From Mesorhizobium sp. M2D.F.Ca.ET.226.01.1.1 (lineage in GTDB: Bacteria; Pseudomonadota; Alphaproteobacteria; Rhizobiales; Rhizobiaceae): a stretch of DNA of 64,000 nt. Below are positions 8,635-16,084 of this stretch, piece after piece. The stretch spans positions 1 through 64,000 of the forward strand of contig NZ_RZOY02000018.1 of the NCBI RefSeq assembly GCF_004022705.2, written 5' to 3'. The stretch's first letter is position 1, and every line of letters begins with the position of its first letter. The position numbers were made by a program, and so were the translations under genes. The notes beneath the pieces are model-generated. The model had not been told where the DNA came from and searched no databases. It saw nothing but the letters and a program-made list of their open reading frames with translations.

Positions 8635-8666
8635 TGTCATGATATTATTTTCCTAATTGACATGAT
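8635..8666. promoter_or_regulatory. Candidate ehuA promoter with direct repeats for EnuR
   Basis: Two near-identical nonamers, TGTCATGAT (8635-8643) and TGACATGAT (8658-8666), lie 23 bases apart in direct orientation. MocR regulators such as GabR commonly use direct repeats. The second copy overlaps a consensus -35 hexamer TTGACA (8657-8662); a weak -10 (CATCGT or TCGTTA) lies about 17-19 bases further on. The first copy extends into the 13-base sequence shared with the enuR start. Binding here would block the operon promoter. Confidence 0.5.
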
Positions 8667-8720
8667 TTGACGCGTTTCGCATCGTTAAGGGCATAGGCTT
8701 CTCCAGAACGGGGACATGGA

Positions 8721-9506
8721 TTGCCCGCGCCCATCATCAAGGTTGATGCGATTTCCAAGAGCTTCGGCGCCTTCAAGGTGCTGGACGGCCTGTCGATGCA
8801 GGTCATGCCGGGCGAGAAGCTGGCGCTGATCGGCCCGTCCGGTTCCGGCAAGACGACCATCCTGCGCATCCTGATGACCTTGGAGAAGATCGACGGCGGC
8901 CACATCCAGGTCGAGGGCGAGCAGCTCTACCACATGGAGCGCAACGGCCAGCTGCTGCCGGCCGACGAGCGGCACCTGGCCAGGATGCGCCAGAAGATCG
9001 GCATGGTCTTCCAGCTCTTCAATCTCTTTCCGCACAAATGCGTCATGGACAACGTCACCCTGGCGCCGATGCTGACCAAGGGCGTCGCGCGAGCCGCCGC
9101 CGAGAAGCGGGCGATGGAACTGCTCGACATGGTCGGCCTCGCCGACAAGGCGAAAGCGATGCCGGCGCAGCTTTCCGGCGGCCAGAAGCAGCGCGTGGCG
9201 ATCGCAAGAGCGCTGGCGCTCTCACCGAAGATCATGCTGTTCGACGAAGTCACCTCGGCGCTCGATCCTGAGCTGGTCGAGGAGGTGCTCAACGTCATGC
9301 GCAAGCTCGCCGCCGAGACCGACATGACAATGCTTCTGGTCACCCATGAGATGGGCTTCGCCCACGACTTTGCCGACCGCGTGCTGTTCTTCGACCGCGG
9401 CAGGATCGTCGAGGAAGGCAAGCCAGACGAGATTTTCCGCCATCCCAAACAGGAACGCACGCAGACCTTCCTGAAGAAGATCATCGCGGCCGGACATCGC
9501 GTCTGA
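8721..9506 (+). CDS. ehuA: Ectoine/hydroxyectoine ABC transporter, ATP-binding protein
   Basis: A 261-residue ATPase of the polar amino acid importer class; it powers uptake of ectoine and 5-hydroxyectoine through EhuC/EhuD. Walker A is GPSGSGKT (38-45), the ABC signature LSGGQ (151-155), Walker B IMLFDE (171-176), and the switch His lies in LLVTHEMGF. The frame opens with a TTG codon at 8721, preceded by GGGGA; an ATG at 8716 is out of frame. This gives the expected N-terminus and the gene starts the ehuABCD-eutABCDE run. The assignment to ectoine rather than another amino acid comes from the eut genes downstream. Confidence 0.92.
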   Translation: MPAPIIKVDAISKSFGAFKVLDGLSMQVMPGEKLALIGPSGSGKTTILRILMTLEKIDGGHIQVEGEQLYHMERNGQLLPADERHLARMRQKIGMVFQLFNLFPHKCVMDNVTLAPMLTKGVARAAAEKRAMELLDMVGLADKAKAMPAQLSGGQKQRVAIARALALSPKIMLFDEVTSALDPELVEEVLNVMRKLAAETDMTMLLVTHEMGFAHDFADRVLFFDRGRIVEEGKPDEIFRHPKQERTQTFLKKIIAAGHRV

Positions 9507-9580
9507 CCGTAATGCAAACGGGTGGCCAAAGGCCGTCCCGAACCGAGCAAACCAAGAACAGAAACAAGGAGTTGGGAACG

Positions 9581-10432
9581 ATGAAGAAACTTGGCATTCT
9601 GGCTGGCGTCGCCGGCCTCGCAGTGAGCACGATGCTACTCGCCTCCGGTGCGCGTTCGGCCGACGATGCAAAGCTGGAACAGCTGAAGCAGCAGGGTTTT
9701 GCCCGCGTCGCCATTGCCAATGAGCCGCCCTATACGGCGGTGGCCGCCGACGGCAAGGTCTCGGGCGCGGCGCCCGACGTGGCGCGAGAGATCTTCAAGC
9801 GCCTTGGCGTCAACGACATCGTCGCCTCGATCTCCGAGTACGGCGCCATGATCCCCGGCCTGCAGGCTGGACGGTTCGACGTCGTCACCGCCGGCCTGTT
9901 CATGAAGCCGGAGCGCTGCGCGGCGGTCGCCTATTCCGAGCCGGTGCTTTGCGATGCCGAGGCGATGCTGGTGAAGAAGGGCAATCCGAAGGGCTTCAAG
10001 AGCTATGCGGACATTGCCAAGGACAGCTCCTCCACAGTCGGCGCGCCCGGCGGCGGCACCGAGGAAAAGCTGGCTCTCAATGCCGGCGTGCCGCGCGACC
10101 GCGTCATCGTCGTGCCGGACGGCCAGAGCGGCCTGAAGATGGTGCAGGACGGCCGCATCGACGCCTATTCGCTCCCGGTGCTGTCGATCAACGACCTGGT
10201 CAAGAAGGCCAACGACCCGAACCTCGAAGTCATTGCGCCTGTGCAGGGCGCGCCGGTCTATTGCGACGGCGCCGCCTTCAAGAAGGGCGACGAGGCGCTG
10301 CGCGATGCCTATGACGTCGAGCTCGCCAAGATGAAGAAGTCCGGCGAGTTCGCCAAGATCATCGAGCCCTACGGCTTCTCGGCCAAGGCGGCGATGTCGA
10401 CGACGCGCGAGAAGCTCTGCGCGGCGAAGTAG
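9581..10432 (+). CDS. ehuB: Ectoine/hydroxyectoine ABC transporter, periplasmic binding protein
   Basis: A 283-residue family 3 solute-binding protein. The ATG at 9581 follows AAGGAG and starts a signal peptide (MKKLGILAGVAGLAVSTMLL) with likely cleavage after SGARSA. The open frame reaches back to 9512, but that part lacks secretion features. The mature protein has the two-lobed SBP pattern (GFARVAIANEPPY, AAPDVAREIFKRLG, GLQAGRFDVVTAGLF). In Sinorhizobium meliloti EhuB binds ectoine and 5-hydroxyectoine. It is followed by a 289-base repeat region before ehuC. Confidence 0.92.
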   Translation: MKKLGILAGVAGLAVSTMLLASGARSADDAKLEQLKQQGFARVAIANEPPYTAVAADGKVSGAAPDVAREIFKRLGVNDIVASISEYGAMIPGLQAGRFDVVTAGLFMKPERCAAVAYSEPVLCDAEAMLVKKGNPKGFKSYADIAKDSSSTVGAPGGGTEEKLALNAGVPRDRVIVVPDGQSGLKMVQDGRIDAYSLPVLSINDLVKKANDPNLEVIAPVQGAPVYCDGAAFKKGDEALRDAYDVELAKMKKSGEFAKIIEPYGFSAKAAMSTTREKLCAAK

Positions 10433-10440
10433 GTACTACT

Positions 10441-10690
10441 TCTTCTCCCTTCTCCCCGTTCACGGGGAGAAGGTGTCACCTGATGCATGTCGCCCAAAAG
10501 TGCGCAGCGGTTTTGGGACAACGACATGCACAGACAAGTGACGGATGAGGGGCGGCGCCGAGTTCTGACAGGCTGGCTCTGCCCCTCATCTGCCTGCCCG
10601 TCTTCGCAGCAGCTGCGCTGCAGCTACGGAGGGTGAACCGGCATCTTCTCTCCTTGAACGGGGAGAAGGGGCTGTCGCGGCCGCCTCGCT
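10441..10690. repeat. Composite mosaic repeat with hairpins inside the ehu operon
   Basis: Between ehuB and ehuC lies a perfect 12-bp stem (10448-10459 with 10462-10473, two-base loop) carrying CTTCTCCCC. A 47-base palindromic element (10484-10530) comes next, then GGATGAGGGG-type mosaic ends and a second CTTCTC...GGGGAGAAGG pair near 10640-10670. It looks like a RIME-type element interrupted by the palindrome. Hairpins here could stabilise the ehuAB message or reduce read-through into the permease genes. Confidence 0.75.
10484..10530 (+). repeat. 47-bp palindromic repeat, copy 1
   Basis: Outer arms TGCATGTCG and CGACATGCA, inner arms CCCAAAA and TTTTGGG around a GTGCGCAGCGG centre. The reverse complement matches the element at 54034-54080 at 45 of 47 positions by my alignment. 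It shares the core AAAAGTGCG...CGGTTTT with the different palindrome at 14817-14865. Confidence 0.85.
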
Positions 10691-10721
10691 TAACGGCAAA
10701 CGTAAGGACACTTCTAGTTTC

Positions 10722-11381
10722 ATGACCCAGTGGTCCGGCTATCTCGGCCTGATATTGCAGGGAGCGCTTGTCACCATCGAGCTGACGCTGATGGGGTCGG
10801 TGCTTGCGCTGATCATGGCCTTCCTTGCCGGCATGGGCCGCGTGTCGCGCTTCATTATCGTGCGGGCGATCGCCACAACCTATATCGAATTCTTCCGCGG
10901 CACCTCGATCTTCGTGCAGCTGTTCTGGGCCTATTTCGTGCTGCCTTTCGCCGGCCTGTCGCTGACGCCGCTGCAGGCCGGCGTGCTGGCGCTGGGCCTG
11001 AATGTCGGCGCCTATGCGGCGGAAGTGGTGCGCGGCGCCATCCTGTCGGTCGGCCGCGAGCAATATGAAGCCTGCACGGCGCTCAATCTCGGCCGCTGGC
11101 AAGGCATGCGCCACGTCATCCTGCCGCAGGCGCTGCTCGTCATGCTGCCGACTTTCGGCAACAACGCCATCGAGTTGCTCAAGGCGACGTCGGTCGTGTC
11201 GCTGATCTCGCTCGCCGATCTCACCTTCCAGGCGCAGGTGGTGCGCTCGCAGACCGGCAGCACGCTGATGCCGTTCCTGTCCGTGCTCATCATCTATTTC
11301 GCGCTCGCGCTGATCATCTCCTGGGGCGTGCGCACGCTGGAGCGGCGCATGGCGCGCGGCCTTGACGGAGTGAGGGTCTGA
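10722..11381 (+). CDS. ehuC: Ectoine/hydroxyectoine ABC transporter, permease
   Basis: A 219-residue inner-membrane permease of the His/Glu/Gln family, with about five hydrophobic segments starting at GYLGLILQGALVTIELTLMG. The EAA loop that docks to the ATPase is seen as EQYEACTALNLGRWQGMRHVILPQA, here spanning about residues 110-134. The ATG at 10722 follows the mosaic repeat without a strong ribosome site. Its stop overlaps the ehuD start by one base, so the two permeases are translationally coupled and probably form a heterodimer. Confidence 0.9.
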   Translation: MTQWSGYLGLILQGALVTIELTLMGSVLALIMAFLAGMGRVSRFIIVRAIATTYIEFFRGTSIFVQLFWAYFVLPFAGLSLTPLQAGVLALGLNVGAYAAEVVRGAILSVGREQYEACTALNLGRWQGMRHVILPQALLVMLPTFGNNAIELLKATSVVSLISLADLTFQAQVVRSQTGSTLMPFLSVLIIYFALALIISWGVRTLERRMARGLDGVRV

Positions 11382-12040
11382 TGGACTGGGATTGGAACTT
11401 CGTCCGGGAGATCATGCCGACGCTCATCCAGGGTGTGAAGATCACCATCCTGGCGACCATTCTCGGCTCGGTCCTGGCGGCGATCGTGGGACTTGGGATC
11501 GCGCTGGCGCGGCGCTCGGAGAACCGGATCGTCGCACGCAGCGTCGGCTGGTTCGCCGAATTCATCCGCGGCACGCCGCTGCTGGTGCAGCTCTATTTCA
11601 TCTTCTACGTGCTGCCCGACATCGGCATCCTTTTGCCGCCGCTGGTGGCGGGCGTCATCGGGCTTGGCCTGCACTACGGCACCTACACGGCCGAGGTCTA
11701 CCGCGCCGGCATCGACAATGTGCCGCGCGGCCAGTGGGAGGCGGCCAAGGCCTGCAATCTCAATGGACGCCACACCTGGACGCATATCATCCTGCCGCAG
11801 GCGATCCCGCCGATGATCCCGGCCTTGGCCAACTATTTCATCGCCATGTTCAAGGAGACGCCGCTGCTTTCGGCGATCACCGTGCTGGAACTGATGAACC
11901 AGGCCAAGAGCGTCGCCAACACCTACTACCGCTACATCGAGCCAATGACGCTGGTCGGCGCCTTCTTCCTCGTCATCAGCCTCTGCTCCGTCGTGCTGCT
12001 GCGCTGGCTGGAGCATCGCTACGGCAGGATCGAAAGATGA
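11381..12040 (+). CDS. ehuD: Ectoine/hydroxyectoine ABC transporter, permease
   Basis: A 219-residue permease paralogous to EhuC. It has the start WDWNFVREIMPTLIQGVKIT, several hydrophobic segments and an EAA loop (GQWEAAKACNLNGRHTWTHI then ILPQA). The family phrase FAEFIRGTPLLVQLYFIFYVLP matches amino acid ABC permeases. The start codon overlaps the ehuC stop by one base, and its own stop is in the ATGA overlap with eutA, so transport and catabolism genes are directly linked. Confidence 0.9.
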   Translation: MDWDWNFVREIMPTLIQGVKITILATILGSVLAAIVGLGIALARRSENRIVARSVGWFAEFIRGTPLLVQLYFIFYVLPDIGILLPPLVAGVIGLGLHYGTYTAEVYRAGIDNVPRGQWEAAKACNLNGRHTWTHIILPQAIPPMIPALANYFIAMFKETPLLSAITVLELMNQAKSVANTYYRYIEPMTLVGAFFLVISLCSVVLLRWLEHRYGRIER

Positions 12041-12822
12041 AAGTCATGAAAGCACTGCCCGAAATCCGCCTCGAAACGGCACCCCGGGCACTTGACGCGC
12101 GTCCGGTGGAAAAGCGCGTCGGGCTGATCGCCCTGGCCACCGACCACACAAGCGAGGTGGATTTCCGCCGCATGGTGGCGAGCGAGCGGATCGGCGTCTA
12201 TGTCGCGCGCATCCCTTATGCCAACCCGACGACACCGGAGAATTTGCGCAAGATGCAGCCTTCGCTTTCGGCGGGCGCGGCGCTGATCCTGCCGGGCGAG
12301 CCGCTCGATGCCGTCTGCTATTCCTGCACGTCTGCTTCGGTGGTGATCGGCGACGCGGAGATCGAACAAGCGATCCAGGTAGCCAAGCCCGGCGTGCCGG
12401 TGGTCACCCCGCCGATGGCCGGTATGCGCGGGCTGAACGCCTTCGGGGTTAAGCGCATCAGCATCCTGACCCCCTACACCGTCGAGACCAGCCGGCCGAT
12501 GGCCGCCTATTTCGCAGCGCATGGCTTCGACATCCAGAGTTTCACTTGCCTCGGCTTCGAGGACGATCGCGAGATGGCGCGCATCAAGCCGGCGTCCCTC
12601 GTTGAGATGGCGCGCAAGGTCACGCATCCGCAGGCCGATGCGCTGTTCGTCTCATGCACCGCGCTGCGCGCCGCCCTCGCCGTCCCCGGCATGGAAGAGG
12701 CGATCGGACGTCCCGTCGTCACCAGCAACCAGGCCAGCGCCTGGAACTGCCTGCGGCTCTGCGGCGACGAGACGCCACGACCGGAGTTCGGCCGCTTGTG
12801 GACCAAGCCGCTTGGCACGTGA
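12037..12822 (+). CDS. eutA: Ectoine utilization protein EutA (maleate isomerase/Asp-Glu racemase family)
   Basis: A 261-residue member of the maleate isomerase / aspartate racemase superfamily. Two cysteines in the expected places, Cys97 in VCYSCTSAS and Cys207 in LFVSCTALR, are the likely acid/base pair. With EutB and EutC it is thought to convert 5-hydroxyectoine to ectoine, EutA changing stereochemistry. The ATG at 12037 overlaps the ehuD stop (ATGA); a second ATG at 12046 is possible. Confidence 0.9.
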   Translation: MKVMKALPEIRLETAPRALDARPVEKRVGLIALATDHTSEVDFRRMVASERIGVYVARIPYANPTTPENLRKMQPSLSAGAALILPGEPLDAVCYSCTSASVVIGDAEIEQAIQVAKPGVPVVTPPMAGMRGLNAFGVKRISILTPYTVETSRPMAAYFAAHGFDIQSFTCLGFEDDREMARIKPASLVEMARKVTHPQADALFVSCTALRAALAVPGMEEAIGRPVVTSNQASAWNCLRLCGDETPRPEFGRLWTKPLGT

Positions 12823-12827
12823 TCGAA

Positions 12828-13817
12828 ATGCTAATTACGCTTCAGCATATTCGCGCCGCGCGCGAACGCATTGCCGGCAAGGTCGAGCGGACACCCTGTG
12901 TGCTGTCGCAAAGCCTGTCGGAGCGCGCGGGCCACCCTGTTCACCTCAAGCTGGAGCACCACCAGACCACCGGCGCTTTCAAGCTGCGCGGCGCCTCCAA
13001 CGCCGTCGCCGCCTTGAGCCCGGAAGAAAAATCGCGCGGCGTTGTCGCTGCATCGACCGGCAATCACGGCCGTGCGCTGGCGCATGCGGCCAAGCTCGAA
13101 GGCATGCGCGCGGTGATCTGCATGTCGAGGCTGGTGCCCGGGAACAAGCTCGACGCCATCCGCCGCCTCGGCGCCGATGTGCGCATCGTCGGCAACAGCC
13201 AGGACGACGCCCAGCAGGAAGTCGACAGGCTGGTGGCCGAAGAGGGGCTGGTCATGCTGCCGCCCTTCGACCATCCCGACATCGTCGCCGGGCAAGGCAC
13301 GCTCGGACTGGAGATCATGGAGCAGGTTCCGGACGCAGCAAGCGTGCTGGTGCCGCTCTCCGGCGGCGGGCTCGCATCCGGCGTGGCTGCGGCCGTCAAG
13401 GGTGTGAGCCCGGGCACCAAAGTCATCGGTGTCTCGATGGCGCGGGGCGCGGCGATGAAAGCCAGCCTCGATGCCGGCAGGCCGGTGCAGGTCGAGGAAC
13501 TGCCGACGCTGGCGGACTCGCTTGGCGGCGGCATCGGCCTCGATAACCGGCTGACCTTCGGCATGTGCCGGGACCTGCTCGACGACGTCATCCTGCTTGC
13601 CGAGGACGAGATCGCGGCCGGCATCCGCCATGCCTACGAGGAAGAGCGCGAGATCGTCGAAGGCGCGGGCGCAGTCGGCATCGGCGCGCTGCTTGCGGCT
13701 AAGGCCTCGACGAATGGCCCAACTGTCCTCATCCTCTCTGGCCGCAACATCGACATGGCTTTGCATCGGCGCATTGTCTGCGGCGAGGCGGCCACAGCAA
13801 CGGAGCGCGCCGCATGA
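12828..13817 (+). CDS. eutB: Hydroxyectoine utilization dehydratase EutB (threonine dehydratase-like)
   Basis: A 329-residue fold-type-II PLP enzyme related to threonine/serine dehydratases. Lys52 in TTGAFKLRGASNAV is the PLP lysine, and LSGGGLASG (177-185) is the phosphate-binding loop. It probably removes the hydroxyl of 5-hydroxyectoine as water before EutC reduces the product. The ATG at 12828 is six bases after the eutA stop; a GTG at 12819, overlapping that stop as GTGA, is an alternative. No clear ribosome site is seen for either. The gene ends in an ATGA overlap with eutC. Confidence 0.9.
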   Translation: MLITLQHIRAARERIAGKVERTPCVLSQSLSERAGHPVHLKLEHHQTTGAFKLRGASNAVAALSPEEKSRGVVAASTGNHGRALAHAAKLEGMRAVICMSRLVPGNKLDAIRRLGADVRIVGNSQDDAQQEVDRLVAEEGLVMLPPFDHPDIVAGQGTLGLEIMEQVPDAASVLVPLSGGGLASGVAAAVKGVSPGTKVIGVSMARGAAMKASLDAGRPVQVEELPTLADSLGGGIGLDNRLTFGMCRDLLDDVILLAEDEIAAGIRHAYEEEREIVEGAGAVGIGALLAAKASTNGPTVLILSGRNIDMALHRRIVCGEAATATERAA

Positions 13818-14806
13818 GCCGGATGACAATTCTCACCGACGCCGAACTGCGCAAGATCGTGACGCTCGATCTCGACGCCGTCGCCTGCGTCGAAAACGCC
13901 TTTCGCGCCCTGGCCACGCTGCCGGTGGCGATGCCGCCAATTTTGCGGCTCGACATTCACGAGCATCGCGGCGAGGTCGACGTGAAGTCCGCCTACGTTC
14001 CCGGCATAGACGGCTTTGCCGTAAAGATAAGCTCAGGCTTCTTCGACAATCCGAAGCTCGGCCTGCCGAGCGGTGGCGGCATGATGGTGCTGCTGTCGGC
14101 CAAGACCGGGGTGGTCGAGGCGCTGCTGCTCGACAATGGCTATCTGACCGATGTGCGAACCGCCGCCGCCGGGGCGGTCGCGGCCAAGCATCTGTCGCGC
14201 GAAGACTCAAGGGTGGCGGCGATCTTCGGCGCGGGTTTGCAGGCCGGGCTGCAGCTCGAAGCGCTACGCCTCGTGCGGCCGATCGAGGAAGCCCGCATCT
14301 GGGCGCGCGACGCCGCCAAGGCCAAGGCGACAGCCGCCCGCCTGCGCGACAAGCTGGGCATTCTGGTGCGGGCCGAGCCGGATGCGGCGAACGCGGCAGC
14401 CGGCGCCGACATCATCGTCACCACCACGCCCGCGACCGAACCGCTGATCAAGCCCGGCTTCGTCTCGGCCGGACAACACATCACCGCCATGGGTTCGGAC
14501 GCCGAGCACAAGAACGAGATCGCGCCGGCGATCCTGCGCATGGCCGATCTCTATGTCGCCGACAGCGCCAAGCAGACGCGGCGCCTGGGCGAGCTTCACC
14601 ACGCGCTCGATGCGGGCGTGATGGCCCCAGACGCGGAAGTCACTGAGCTCGGCGAGATCATCGCCGGCAAGAAACACGGACGACGCTCGGCGAGCGACAT
14701 CACCATCGCCGACCTCACCGGCACCGGCGTGCAGGACACCGCGATCGCAACGCTCGCGCGCGACCGTGCGCGGGCGGCGAACGCCGGGGCGATTTTCGAA
14801 AGCTGA
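13814..14806 (+). CDS. eutC: Ectoine utilization protein EutC (ornithine cyclodeaminase/mu-crystallin family)
   Basis: A 330-residue member of the ornithine cyclodeaminase/mu-crystallin family. The Rossmann motif AIFGAGLQAG sits at about 136-145, and Lys71 in FAVKISSGF is the conserved substrate lysine. Mu-crystallin-type members act as imine reductases, which fits reduction of the EutB product to ectoine. Translation is coupled to eutB by an ATGA overlap. Confidence 0.9.
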   Translation: MSRMTILTDAELRKIVTLDLDAVACVENAFRALATLPVAMPPILRLDIHEHRGEVDVKSAYVPGIDGFAVKISSGFFDNPKLGLPSGGGMMVLLSAKTGVVEALLLDNGYLTDVRTAAAGAVAAKHLSREDSRVAAIFGAGLQAGLQLEALRLVRPIEEARIWARDAAKAKATAARLRDKLGILVRAEPDAANAAAGADIIVTTTPATEPLIKPGFVSAGQHITAMGSDAEHKNEIAPAILRMADLYVADSAKQTRRLGELHHALDAGVMAPDAEVTELGEIIAGKKHGRRSASDITIADLTGTGVQDTAIATLARDRARAANAGAIFES

Positions 14807-14816
14807 TACCTGGCCA

Positions 14817-14865
14817 GAGCGTGATCCGGAAAAGTGCGAACCGGTTTTCCGAAAAGATCACGCTC
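14817..14865. repeat. 49-bp palindromic repeat between eutC and eutD
   Basis: Perfect 10-bp outer arms GAGCGTGATC and GATCACGCTC. The interior CGGAAAA...TTTTCCG pairs around GTGCGAACCGG. This is a common type of intergenic palindrome in rhizobial genomes. Lying inside the operon, it would form a strong mRNA hairpin just upstream of the eutD ribosome site. Confidence 0.85.
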
Positions 14866-14900
14866 AAACTGAAATCGGCCCAACAAACGAGGACAACAAA

Positions 14901-16079
14901 ATGCAGCCAAACCTGAAATTCTCGCGGAGCGAATTTGCCGATCGCCTCGCCAAGACGCGCAAGGCCATGGAGGTCAAGGGAGTCGATCTATTGATCGTCA
15001 GCGATCCCTCCAACATGGCCTGGCTGACGGGGTATGACGGCTGGTCCTTCTATGTGCATCAGGCGGTGATCGTGCCGCCTTCGGGTGAGCCGGTCTGGTA
15101 TGGCCGCGGCCAGGACGCCAACGGCGCCAAGCGCACCGCCTATCTCGCGCATGACAACATCATCGGCTACGCCGACCACTACGTGCAGTCGACCGAGCGC
15201 CATCCGATGGATTACCTCGCCAGCGTGCTGGCCGAGCGCGGCTGGGACAAGCTCAGCATCGGCGTCGAGATGGACAATTACTGGTTCTCTGCCGCCGCCT
15301 TCGCAGCTCTCCAGAAGCATTTGCCCAATGCCCGCTTCGTCGACGCCACCGCGTTGGTGAACTGGCAGCGCGCGGTGAAAAGCGCGACCGAGATCGACTA
15401 TATGCGCAACGCCGCCCGCATCGTCGAGGCCATGCATCAGCGCATCCTCGACAGAATAGAGGTCGGCATGCGCAAATGCGATCTCGTCGCCGAGATCTAC
15501 GATGCCGGCACGCGCGGCGTCGACGGCATCGGCGGCGACTATCCCGCGATCGTGCCGCTGCTGCCTTCGGGGGCGGACGCCTCGGCGCCGCATCTCACCT
15601 GGGACGACAGGCCGATGAAGGTGAACGAAGGCACGTTCTTCGAGATCGCCGGCTGCTACAACCGCTACCATTGTCCGCTGTCGCGCACCGTCTTCCTCGG
15701 CAAGCCGACGCAGGCCTTTCTCGATGCCGAGAAGGCAACGCTGGAAGGCATGGAGGCCGGCCTTGCCGCGGCGAAGCCTGGCAACACTTGCGAGGACATC
15801 GCCAACGCCTTCTTCGCCGTCCTGAAGAAATACGGAATCGTCAAGGACAACCGCACCGGCTACCCGATCGGCATCTCCTATCCGCCGGACTGGGGCGAGC
15901 GCACGATGAGCCTGCGCCCCGGCGACCGCACCGAGCTCAAGCCCGGCATGACCTTCCATTTCATGACCGGGCTGTGGCTGGAAACGATGGGACTGGAGAT
16001 CACCGAGTCGATCCTGATCACCGACACCGGCGTCGAATGCCTGGCCAATGTGCCGCGCAAGCTCTTCGTGAAGGACTGA
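14901..16079 (+). CDS. eutD: Ectoine hydrolase (M24 peptidase/creatinase fold)
   Basis: A 392-residue pita-bread protein, called EutD or DoeA. It opens the ectoine ring to N-acetyl-diaminobutyrate. The start ATG at 14901 has GAGGA upstream; the frame extends back to 14766 but that part crosses the palindromic repeat. An N-terminal creatinase-like domain (MAWLTGYDGWSFYVHQ) is followed by the M24 domain from about residue 165. The aspartate/histidine/glutamate metal ligands of aminopeptidase P do not appear in their usual contexts (FFEIAGCYNRYHCPLSRT, GISYPPDWGER), so it is probably metal-independent like creatinase. Confidence 0.92.
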   Translation: MQPNLKFSRSEFADRLAKTRKAMEVKGVDLLIVSDPSNMAWLTGYDGWSFYVHQAVIVPPSGEPVWYGRGQDANGAKRTAYLAHDNIIGYADHYVQSTERHPMDYLASVLAERGWDKLSIGVEMDNYWFSAAAFAALQKHLPNARFVDATALVNWQRAVKSATEIDYMRNAARIVEAMHQRILDRIEVGMRKCDLVAEIYDAGTRGVDGIGGDYPAIVPLLPSGADASAPHLTWDDRPMKVNEGTFFEIAGCYNRYHCPLSRTVFLGKPTQAFLDAEKATLEGMEAGLAAAKPGNTCEDIANAFFAVLKKYGIVKDNRTGYPIGISYPPDWGERTMSLRPGDRTELKPGMTFHFMTGLWLETMGLEITESILITDTGVECLANVPRKLFVKD

Positions 16080-16084
16080 GGCCG

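Noticed and set aside
12521..13546. Long plus-strand frame within eutA/eutB
   Set aside because: Arg-rich out-of-frame shadow across two genuine overlapping genes.
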